A DNA stretch of 8,041 nt, taken from positions 1 through 8,041 of the forward strand of contig CAZUWY010000060.1 in the NCBI GenBank assembly GCA_964624395.1, read 5' to 3'. Position 1 is the first letter of the stretch; every line of letters starts with the position of its first letter. The notes below the pieces were generated by a model. That model saw only the letters and a list, made by a program, of their open reading frames with translations. It was not told where the DNA came from and did no database searches. Of this stretch, positions 1 to 5,625 are shown one piece after another. The stretch is from UBA1046 sp964624395 (lineage in GTDB: Bacteria; Bacillota; Clostridia; Saccharofermentanales; DTU023). The translations under genes and the position numbers were made by a program.

Positions 1-818
1 ACCTTCGACAAAAACTCTTTACTTCTAGGATGCTGAGGATTAGAAAAGAACTCTTTGGGGCTATTTTCTTCCGCTATCTCCCCTTCATCCATAAACAAAA
101 CCCTAGTAGCAACTTCTTTAGCAAAGCCCATCTCATGAGTCACAATGACCATAGTCATACCTTCATCAGCCAGCTCTCTAATTAAGTCTAAGACCTCACC
201 CACCATTTCCGGATCTAAAGATGAGGTTGGCTCATCAAACAGCAAGACTTTAGGATCCATCGCCATAGCACGAATTATGGCAATCCTTTGCTTTTGTCCG
301 CCGGATAAAGTGGAAGGGTAGACATCTTTTTTATCTTCTAGGCCAATCTTTTGTAAAAGTTTAATAGCTTTCCCTTCAGCCTCTATTTTTATTTGGGACC
401 TATTCTTATCTATTTTGGCCAGCTGTTTTTTGTTTTTTGAAAATGTATTTCTAATCTTCAATAAGCAATTTATAATCTTTTCTTTTCTTAATCTTTGCAG
501 GCCAATATGGACGGGAGCCATCATAATGTTTTCCAGGACGGTTTTATTGTTAAAAAGATTAAACTGCTGGAAAACCATACCCATCTGCTGGCGGTATAGA
601 TTGATATCGACTTTGAAATCTGCTATATCCACTCCTTCAAATATTATGGAGCCGCTTGTCGGATCTTCAATGCAGTTGAGGCAGCGCAAAAATGTACTCT
701 TGCCGCTGCCGGACGGTCCAATAATTGCAATCTTCTCACCCTTCCTGATGGAAAGAGAGATGTCTTTGATGACTTTAAGCTCACCGTAATCTTTGCTTAG
801 ATTAATAACTTCGATCAC
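1..818 (-). CDS. Polar amino acid ABC transporter, ATP-binding protein (GlnQ-type), 3' end cut by window edge, with an extra helical-domain insert
   Basis: This is the cytoplasmic ATPase that powers amino-acid uptake with the permease and binding protein encoded just upstream. Read from a GTG at 818, 272 codons are visible. They include Walker A GPSGSGKST (residues 34-42), Q-loop VFQQFNLF (82-89), signature LSGGQKQR (171-178), Walker B VLLFDEP (191-197), D-loop SSLDPE (199-204) and H-switch VTHEM (226-230). The chain reaches FLSKV, the usual C-terminal motif, so probably only a few residues are missing. The start is supported by AAGGAG 11 nt upstream, inside the end of the permease gene; the two genes overlap by 17 bp. 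Odd: about 45 residues (103-147) lie between ENIMMAP and EGKAIKLLQKIGL, where GlnQ proteins usually have about 11. The reading frame is open throughout, so this is an in-frame insert and not a frameshift. Family assignment is certain; the substrate is not. Confidence 0.96.
   Translation of the reverse strand, partial: MIEVINLSKDYGELKVIKDISLSIRKGEKIAIIGPSGSGKSTFLRCLNCIEDPTSGSIIFEGVDIADFKVDINLYRQQMGMVFQQFNLFNNKTVLENIMMAPVHIGLQRLRKEKIINCLLKIRNTFSKNKKQLAKIDKNRSQIKIEAEGKAIKLLQKIGLEDKKDVYPSTLSGGQKQRIAIIRAMAMDPKVLLFDEPTSSLDPEMVGEVLDLIRELADEGMTMVIVTHEMGFAKEVATRVLFMDEGEIAEENSPKEFFSNPQHPRSKEFLSK
378..512 (-). other. Lineage-specific insert in the ATPase helical subdomain
   Basis: This stretch encodes residues 103-147 of the ATPase. 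It is rich in Lys, Ile, Asn and Arg and visibly more AT-rich than the rest of the gene, with T-runs on the plus strand. It contains the residues RLRKEKIINCLLKIR, probably an amphipathic helix, and then a basic polar part. It lies after the Q-loop and before the LSGGQ signature, the region of the helical subdomain that faces the permease coupling helices. Compared with GlnQ it is about 34 residues longer than expected. Its function is unknown. Confidence 0.75.
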
Positions 819-1512
819 TTCTTCTTAAACTCCTTTCCATAATTCTAATCAGGAAGGTCACCAGCAGAACCAAAACGATGTAGATTAAAGCCATCACCAG
901 ATAAGGCACCATGAATTCATAATTATTGGTGCCAATATAGTTGAAGGCCACATAAAGATCTAAAGCACCGACAAAACTTACCACTGAAGTTTCCTTGATC
1001 AGGGCGATAAATTCATTGCCGATCGTGGGCAGGATGTTTTTAACAGCCTGAGGCACAACCACTTTCATCATAGTGATGCCATAGCTGAGTCCCACTGCCC
1101 TGCCCGCTTCCATCTGGCCCGGATCAACAGACAGTATCCCGCCCCTCATAATCTCTGCCACATAGGCTCCGCTGTTTAAGCCAAAAACTAATATGCAGAC
1201 ATTTAGGGACGACATATTGATCCCCATCAAAGGCAGAGCAACATAATAGGTAACCAGCAGCTGGACAACAACGGGAGTACCTCTAAACAAGGCCACATAG
1301 AAACGACCGATCTTGTTAAATATGCGCGGCAGCAGCTTATATTTGGGAAATACTTCAACCGTTGCAATCAAGGTGCCGATGGCAATTCCGATTGCCAAGC
1401 CAAAGATGGCAATCAGCAAAGTGTTCTGCAAGCCCGAAAGTACTCTTGCATAGCCGTTATGCTGGTAGAAAACCTGCCAGAATTTATCCAGTTTAATTTG
1501 AAAACTACTCAT
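802..1512 (-). CDS. Polar amino acid ABC transporter, permease subunit (HisM/GlnP family)
   Basis: This 236-residue integral membrane protein forms the translocation path for amino acids, probably as a homodimer because only one permease gene is present. Hydrophobic segments are visible at roughly residues 28-52, 80-98, 103-118, 165-190 and 202-224. The family motifs are present: LQNTLLIA near the first segment, FRGTP (76-80), the ATPase-contacting EAA loop starting EAGRAVGLSYG (135-145) and running to VVVPQA (151-156), and IKETSVVSFVG (172-182). Length is typical for the family. It sits between the binding-protein gene and the ATPase gene and overlaps the ATPase start by 17 bp, so those two are translationally close. 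The ATG at 1512 has no good Shine-Dalgarno sequence: the preceding bases are AU-rich and the nearest purine block, GGGG, is 18 nt away inside a strong hairpin. Confidence 0.96.
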   Translation of the reverse strand: MSSFQIKLDKFWQVFYQHNGYARVLSGLQNTLLIAIFGLAIGIAIGTLIATVEVFPKYKLLPRIFNKIGRFYVALFRGTPVVVQLLVTYYVALPLMGINMSSLNVCILVFGLNSGAYVAEIMRGGILSVDPGQMEAGRAVGLSYGITMMKVVVPQAVKNILPTIGNEFIALIKETSVVSFVGALDLYVAFNYIGTNNYEFMVPYLVMALIYIVLVLLVTFLIRIMERSLRRSDRSY

Positions 1513-1525
1513 AATTTTAATATTT

Positions 1526-1551
1526 ATAATCCCCGCCCGGGCGGGGATTAT
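1526..1551. promoter_or_regulatory. Perfect 26-bp intercistronic palindrome (mRNA stem-loop)
   Basis: The arms ATAATCCCCGCCC (1526-1538) and GGGCGGGGATTAT (1539-1551) are exact reverse complements. In the transcript this forms a very GC-rich hairpin 3 nt after the binding-protein stop codon and 13 nt before the permease start. The sequence after it on the transcribed strand is AAATATTAAAATT, not a T-run, so it is a poor intrinsic terminator. The likely role is to protect the 3' end of the binding-protein message or cause partial termination, giving more binding protein than permease, as is common in ABC import operons. It could instead be a bidirectional protein-binding site. Confidence 0.8.
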
Positions 1552-1554
1552 TCA

Positions 1555-2424
1555 TTAGTTCATTTCATTGATGGATTTTACGATGAACAAAGCAGGTGCC
1601 TCATCGATAATCACATAACTGATATTGCCGTTCAGCATATCTTGTACAGCCAGAGAACCTGAATTATAGCCCACGCATACCAGCTCAAAACCATCAAATT
1701 CCCAGTCCTCGTCACCTTCAACATAAAACTGGCCCGTGGTGCCGGTCTGAACGCCAATCTTTGTCTCTTTGCTAAGACCAGCCAGTACAGCCTCAGCATC
1801 CGCTACGGTCTTGCAGTCATCAAAAGCTTTATCACCCTCCGGAACAATTAACTTTTGCGAGGCATTATAGTAGGGGTTTGAAAACTCAACAAATTCTTTT
1901 CTATTTTCGTTGATCGTAAGTCCGGCCATGGCAATATCTGCTTTCCCCTGACCTACGGACAGGCAGACAGCATCAAAATCCATATTGCTGATTACCAGTT
2001 CTTTGCCCAGATGCTCAGCCAAAAGTGCTGCAATCTCCATATCTATGCCCAGGTACTTATCTCCCTTGGTGTATTCAAAAGGTTCAAAGCTGGCATTGGT
2101 TGCCACGATAAGCTGATCTTTGCTGCTGTCCGGCTTGGCTGATTCAATCTCTTTGGGCTCACCGCCGCCAAAGTATTTTTCATAGATCTCATCGTAGCTG
2201 CCGTCAGCCATAATAGCGTCAATGAATTCATTGACCTCTTTCAGCAGTTCCGGCTGTTCCTTATCGACACCGAAAGCATACTCTTCATCTGTCAGGGACA
2301 GGTCAACCAGCTTTACCTTCTTGCTCTCAGTCTTGCCCGCTTCCTTGCTGCTGCAGGCAGCCAGAACAAAACTCAGTAGCAAAATAATGCAGATCGCAAT
2401 AGACAATGTTTTTGACTTTTTCAT
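1555..2424 (-). CDS. Amino acid ABC transporter solute-binding lipoprotein, circularly permuted
   Basis: This 289-residue lipoprotein captures an amino acid outside the membrane and delivers it to the permease. Residues 1-23 form a lipoprotein signal with lipobox LAAC and lipidated Cys24. Residues 104-289 are a type II amino-acid binding fold: VATNASFEPFEY (107-118), DFDAVCLSVGQGKADIAMAGLT (149-170), NENRKEFVEFSNPYY (172-186) with Arg175 where the family binds the substrate carboxylate, VQTGTTG (225-231), and VIIDEAP (271-277) with Asp274 in the amino-group position. In ordinary members this is followed by about 50 residues with a pattern like L..EEYAFGV.K..PELL..VN, then DG.YDEIY.KYFG. Here that segment sits at residues 37-88, before the core, and the chain ends at KSINEMN. 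The start is supported by AAAGGAG 6 nt upstream of ATG. It is the first gene of the importer operon. Specificity cannot be read from sequence. Confidence 0.95.
   Translation of the reverse strand: MKKSKTLSIAICIILLLSFVLAACSSKEAGKTESKKVKLVDLSLTDEEYAFGVDKEQPELLKEVNEFIDAIMADGSYDEIYEKYFGGGEPKEIESAKPDSSKDQLIVATNASFEPFEYTKGDKYLGIDMEIAALLAEHLGKELVISNMDFDAVCLSVGQGKADIAMAGLTINENRKEFVEFSNPYYNASQKLIVPEGDKAFDDCKTVADAEAVLAGLSKETKIGVQTGTTGQFYVEGDEDWEFDGFELVCVGYNSGSLAVQDMLNGNISYVIIDEAPALFIVKSINEMN
2161..2316 (-). other. Permuted 'C-terminal' lobe-1 segment located at the N terminus of the binding protein
   Basis: Residues 37-88 of the binding protein match by eye the last part of canonical glutamine/histidine-type binding proteins. 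The resemblance to the E. coli GlnH tail is clear: a strand entering lobe 1, a TDEEYAFGVDK block, the PELLKEVN helix, then DGSYDEIYEKYFG and even the final EPK. A linker of about 14 residues joins it to the start of the canonical core at DQLIVATNASFEPF. In canonical proteins this segment crosses back from lobe 2 to complete lobe 1. Confidence 0.8.
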
Positions 2425-2509
2425 CTGTTTCTCCTTTGTAAATAGCAGTAATCTTTGCCAATTAATTATATTTATTCATAGTTATAGATATATATGAATT
2501 CACTTAGAC

Positions 2510-2530
2510 AGCATAATACGGTATTATGCT
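2510..2530. promoter_or_regulatory. 21-bp palindromic operator candidate inside the importer promoter
   Basis: The arms AGCATAATAC and GTATTATGCT are perfect 10-bp inverted repeats around one central base. The site fills most of the spacer and covers the whole -10 hexamer, so a bound dimeric regulator would block RNA polymerase. The regulator is not in the window and I do not recognise the motif as a known consensus. Confidence 0.65.
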
Positions 2531-2538
2531 TGTGTCAA
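2510..2538 (-). promoter_or_regulatory. Promoter of the amino acid importer operon
   Basis: On the minus strand, TTGACA (2538-2533) is a perfect -35. It is followed by a 17-bp spacer and TATGCT (2515-2510), a 4-of-6 match to the -10 consensus. The predicted transcript start near 2503 gives a leader of about 79 nt before the binding-protein ATG. This separates the importer from the MATE gene upstream on the same strand. Confidence 0.75.
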
Positions 2539-2621
2539 CCAGCAAAATCTACAATTTACAAAATATATTTATTCAATTTTTAATGAATAAGTCAAAAACT
2601 GATATAAAAGCAGTCAAAGCC

Positions 2622-4016
2622 CTAGACAAGCGCTTTTTCCTCTTCCTGTTCAACAACAAAATCGTTGGCCAGTTTACTATGCCAGTCACCGAAGTAAAAA
2701 TAGACAATGGAAATGGCGCAACCTATAATCCAGCCGATGGCATAAGAATAGTAAAGACTGTCCCGGCCAAAATTACTAGCCAGCCAGTATGCGGCAGGAA
2801 CTCTGGCCACCCAGAGACCAAAGAGCGATGACAGCATCGGTACAAAGGCTCTGCCCACCCCTCTGAGAGCAGCATTAAAAACAAAAAGCACTGCCAAAAG
2901 GGGAAAGGAAGGTAGTACCCTGTGTAAATAGGCGACACCCGCTTCAACTACAGCAGGCTCAGTGTTAAAAAGCTTCATCGCGTAGGAAGAAAAGGGCACT
3001 AGAATTAGGGCCGTCAGAGAAGATATCGACAACGTCAAAATAAGGCCGGAATGCAGGCCTTTTTTAACCCGCTCAAGTTTTCTCGCCCCGACATTTTGCC
3101 CTGTAAAAGCTGTCAGAGCATTGGCAATGCTTTGTAAAGGCAGGAAAACAAAGGTGTCTATTTTATTAGCACCGGTAAAGCCAGCCATAAAATCGCTGCC
3201 ATAACTGTTGACCAGTGAATAAAGGACCATGATGCCAACAGAAAACAAAACATTTTGCAAAGCCATGGGCAGTCCCATGCGCATAGCTTCCTTCAGAACA
3301 CTGGGGTAAAAAGGCAGTTTGGTCGGCTTGATCCTGATGTAGTCATATTGCTTATTTATATGACGAACGCCCAGCAGCCAGCTAAACATTTGCGCTATCA
3401 CTGTTGCCAGAGCAGCTCCACCCACCCCCATTCCCATCGGGATAACAAAAATTAAGTCGAGAACAATATTGATAAAGGTGGAAAGAATCAGCAGGCGGAC
3501 AGGGGTGACGCTGTCTCCCAATCCCTGCATAATACCGGTATTGATATTGTAGCCAATAGTGCCGATCGAGCCGACCATAATGATTTGAATATAAGTGACG
3601 GCCATGTCCAAGGTGCCGTCATCAGGCACATTCAGTAGAGTAAGAAGCGGTCTGGCAGACAGATAGCCAAACAGAGCCAGCGGAATAATGGAATAAAGCA
3701 CCCGGTAGACCGTTGTGGTTACCCTGCTCGCCCCTTCAAAGTCTTTGGCCCCAAAGCGCTGTGCGATCATGACAGTGGTGGCAACGCCTATACCGATGTA
3801 TAAGGACATCAGAGCAGTCATAAAGGGAAAGGCAGTTCCTACAGCAGCTAGCGCCTGAGTGCCAACAAAGCGACCGACCACAATACTGTCAACAGTATTG
3901 TATAACTGCTGAAACAAATTGCCGACAAATAAGGGAATGGCAAACTGCAGCAGCAGTTTATAAGGGTTGCCGCTGGTCATGTCCAGATTTCTTTTTGCTA
4001 TTTTTGCTTCAGCCAT
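2622..4016 (-). CDS. MATE family efflux transporter
   Basis: This 464-residue inner-membrane protein of the MATE family (MatE/NorM/DinF type) exports organic cations or drugs by exchange with H+ or Na+. About twelve hydrophobic segments are visible in two six-helix halves. Motifs typical of each half include QQLYNTVDSIVVGRFVG (36-52), QGLGDSVTPV (164-173), GFTGANKIDTF (279-289), GQNVGARKLERV (306-317) and ALRGVGRAFVPM (383-394). Length is typical. The C terminus is a short acidic tail, EQEEEK. The ATG at 4016 has AAGGA 9 nt upstream. The next gene downstream, the binding protein, has its own promoter, so the two are probably separate units. No clear promoter for this gene was found in the divergent region. 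The exported substrate cannot be predicted. Confidence 0.95.
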   Translation of the reverse strand: MAEAKIAKRNLDMTSGNPYKLLLQFAIPLFVGNLFQQLYNTVDSIVVGRFVGTQALAAVGTAFPFMTALMSLYIGIGVATTVMIAQRFGAKDFEGASRVTTTVYRVLYSIIPLALFGYLSARPLLTLLNVPDDGTLDMAVTYIQIIMVGSIGTIGYNINTGIMQGLGDSVTPVRLLILSTFINIVLDLIFVIPMGMGVGGAALATVIAQMFSWLLGVRHINKQYDYIRIKPTKLPFYPSVLKEAMRMGLPMALQNVLFSVGIMVLYSLVNSYGSDFMAGFTGANKIDTFVFLPLQSIANALTAFTGQNVGARKLERVKKGLHSGLILTLSISSLTALILVPFSSYAMKLFNTEPAVVEAGVAYLHRVLPSFPLLAVLFVFNAALRGVGRAFVPMLSSLFGLWVARVPAAYWLASNFGRDSLYYSYAIGWIIGCAISIVYFYFGDWHSKLANDFVVEQEEEKALV

Positions 4017-4199
4017 TAAATTTCATCCTTGCTGTTCATTTATTTATTTGCTTAAGGTATACTGCATCTGCATTATTCATTAGCAGGTAAAGACCGTACT
4101 AATTGACAATACTCCACATAGTAAACCATTTGCAGAAATATTTATCAGTAGTGAATTATGTTACAACTGGTATTTTACAAATTTGAACAATGCTTAATA

Positions 4200-4205
4200 T
4201 ATAAT
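4200..4205 (+). promoter_or_regulatory. Probable -10 box for the HEAT-like protein gene
   Basis: TATAAT matches the consensus exactly. The best -35 candidate is TTACAA at 4175-4180 with a long 19-bp spacer, so the promoter is plausible but not strong. Transcription would begin near 4212, which leaves almost no leader for a TTG at 4217 but a 38-nt leader for the ATG at 4250. Confidence 0.5.
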
Positions 4206-4249
4206 AGAATTGAAGCTTGATTCAAGAACAAAGTAAATCGCGGGTGAAT

Positions 4250-5317
4250 ATGTCTGAATTTATTTGGGACAAAGAGAATTATAAAGAGCTGACCAGATCG
4301 TGGAATCAGGCGATGTGCAGCCGTTTTGAAACTGTCTTCAGCAAGCTGCATGAAATGGAGGGCCTGACAGAGTCGGATCTGTCAGAGAAGGTCTACCAGC
4401 ATTCGCAGGATCTGATGAAAGCCTGGTATTTGGAGCCTTCTCCTGAGGAAGGTCTCAATAATGCTGAATTCATCAAGAAGATTGATGATCTGGATGAATT
4501 GATCAGTCTGATCGCAGCTATGAGTGTCTATGGCGAGATGATTGTGCCCGATTTAATCGTCAAGAGTCTGATGAAGTTTGGCCAAAATTCCATGGATGCC
4601 ATGGTCAGTGAAATCATCAAAGTAGATTTCTCAGCTGACAGCAAGGAAGATAATTCAGAAATGCCGGATTTCTTTAAGGATTTGTCAATTCTAATGGGTG
4701 ATCCCTCTGAGGCAGAAATTGACAGTTTTCCCATCTGCAAAAAAAGCTGTGCCCAGGAAGATGAAGAAGAGATTGAAATTGACTATTCCCGCTGTGAGAA
4801 TCAGGCTCCCAAGAGAATTGCCGCTTCCTTTTTACATCTGATCGCCAGCCCCGTGGCTGCAGTCTATCTGCCGCTGATCATGGATAAGACCGTCGCTTCT
4901 GAAACAATTGACATCAATATTCAAGAAGCTCTGGCCAGCTATTTCACTCAGGCCGGGCAAAGCTCACCTGAATGGCTGATGTCCTGGCTTGGCAATACAA
5001 TTGAAAACCGTGAGGATCTAAAGGCACATCCATCGGTCTATCTGGCCATGCACGCCATTGCCTCGGGACAGCAGCAGAGCAATCAAACTGCTGTGCTGGC
5101 CTTACTGATCCGCTGCCTGGAATATATGGAAAACAAGGCAATCGGGGCCAATTCCCTGGCCCAGCTGGAAGACCCCCGCGCGATACCTTTTTTGCGCGCC
5201 TGGCTTTTTACCCATCAAAATGAAATTGATGAAAGAACCTGGCATGAGTTCGCCCTGGCGATCAGAAAACTGGGCGGCAAGGTAGATCCAGCCGATCATC
5301 CGATCAGATTTCACTAA
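4250..5317 (+). CDS. Uncharacterised HEAT-like helical repeat protein
   Basis: The 355-residue product is soluble, with no signal peptide or membrane segment. It is mostly alpha-helical and acidic. Two stretches look like HEAT units: VYGEMIVPDLIVKSLMKFG (93-111) with the following helix, and DPRAIPFLRAWLF (308-320) followed by a second helix ending IRKLGG (338-343). Between them lie an acidic block EDEEEIEID (170-178) and cysteines at 163, 167 and 182. Such repeats usually form scaffolds for protein binding, so any role is inferred. I chose the ATG at 4250 because GGTGA precedes it at suitable spacing; an in-frame TTG at 4217 would add 11 residues but has a weak ribosome site and lies very close to the predicted transcript start. 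It is monocistronic and divergent from the MATE gene. I do not recognise a specific family. Confidence 0.85.
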   Translation: MSEFIWDKENYKELTRSWNQAMCSRFETVFSKLHEMEGLTESDLSEKVYQHSQDLMKAWYLEPSPEEGLNNAEFIKKIDDLDELISLIAAMSVYGEMIVPDLIVKSLMKFGQNSMDAMVSEIIKVDFSADSKEDNSEMPDFFKDLSILMGDPSEAEIDSFPICKKSCAQEDEEEIEIDYSRCENQAPKRIAASFLHLIASPVAAVYLPLIMDKTVASETIDINIQEALASYFTQAGQSSPEWLMSWLGNTIENREDLKAHPSVYLAMHAIASGQQQSNQTAVLALLIRCLEYMENKAIGANSLAQLEDPRAIPFLRAWLFTHQNEIDERTWHEFALAIRKLGGKVDPADHPIRFH

Positions 5318-5355
5318 AGAGAAAAATATTTCCCTCCGTTATTTAGCTTCTCTTT
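5316..5355 (+). terminator. Weak terminator candidate after the HEAT-like gene
   Basis: The arms AAAGAGAA (5316-5323) and TTCTCTTT (5348-5355) pair perfectly, but the stem is AT-rich, the loop is 24 nt, and no clean T-run follows. It begins inside the stop codon. It may end the transcript inefficiently or be chance. Confidence 0.3.
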
Positions 5356-5448
5356 GCTTAGACAAGTAAAATATTGACCAGCAGAGTCAGACCGTAATTT
5401 ATCTTTTTTCTAAGTCAATTTTTTGCCTCTAAATCTGCCAGTAAAACA

Positions 5449-5479
5449 TTGCTGCCGGTTTGCCTTGTTGAGCTATAAT
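5449..5479 (+). promoter_or_regulatory. Probable promoter of the flavoprotein-rocB operon
   Basis: TATAAT (5474-5479) is a perfect -10. The best -35 is TTGCTG (5449-5454), with a spacer of 19 bp. Transcription would start near 5486, leaving a leader of about 140 nt before the first start codon. Confidence 0.45.
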
Positions 5480-5515
5480 TATTCTTAAGATGCTTTGATT
5501 GCCGGATTCAAGATT

Positions 5516-5595
5516 CAGCAGCCGCAAAATCAGGCTAAAGCTGGACTTGCTCAATCTAAGCAATTGCTATCTTAGTCCTGCTGCAAAAATTTTGC
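5516..5595 (+). promoter_or_regulatory. Leader with nested inverted repeats upstream of the flavoprotein gene
   Basis: CAGCA (5516-5520) can pair with TGCTG (5579-5583), and GGACT (5543-5547) with AGTCC (5574-5578). Inside these, TGCT (5548-5551) can pair with AGCA (5559-5562). Competing pairings exist: CTAAG (5556-5560) with CTTAG (5571-5575), and the palindrome AGCAATTGCT (5559-5568). A separate repeat, GCAAAA-A-TTTTGC (5583-5595), follows directly. It matches no riboswitch class I know. The pairing could be chance, or an operator or structured leader. Confidence 0.3.
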
Positions 5596-5625
5596 CCTCA
5601 ACAATACCAGACGAGGAGATTTTAA

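Larger units (their letters stand above)
5318..5625 (+). other. Intergenic region with promoter and possibly structured leader
   Basis: These 308 bases hold no convincing gene; the only long open frame begins with TTG, lacks family features and runs into the next gene out of frame. Contents in order: the weak inverted repeat just after the stop codon, a T-rich stretch at 5403-5435, a TATAAT box at 5474-5479, then a leader of about 140 nt containing several nested inverted repeats, and a good Shine-Dalgarno sequence, GAGGAG, at 5613-5618. Confidence 0.6.

Noticed and set aside
378..512. Possible frameshift or mobile-element scar in the ATPase gene
   Set aside because: The frame stays open through the whole stretch and flanking motifs are in phase; no terminal repeats or target duplication are visible. 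An in-frame insert explains it better.
415..789. Open frame of about 124 codons on the plus strand, opposite the ATPase gene
   Set aside because: The minus strand of the same stretch carries all the ABC ATPase motifs; the plus-strand product resembles no family and is a shadow.
2580..2621. Possible terminator after the MATE gene (ACTG/CAGT on the minus strand followed by TTTTT)
   Set aside because: The stem is only about 4 bp with a 9-nt loop, too weak to call.
2526..2831. Open frame on the plus strand across the importer promoter and the end of the MATE gene
   Set aside because: It covers a well-supported promoter and the antisense of a conserved membrane protein, and its product has no family features.
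4017..4130. Plus-strand TTGACA at 4103-4108 in the divergent region
   Set aside because: No acceptable -10 lies 15-19 bp downstream. The minus-strand TTGTCA at about 4109 likewise pairs only with a candidate 21 bp away, so no MATE promoter is claimed.
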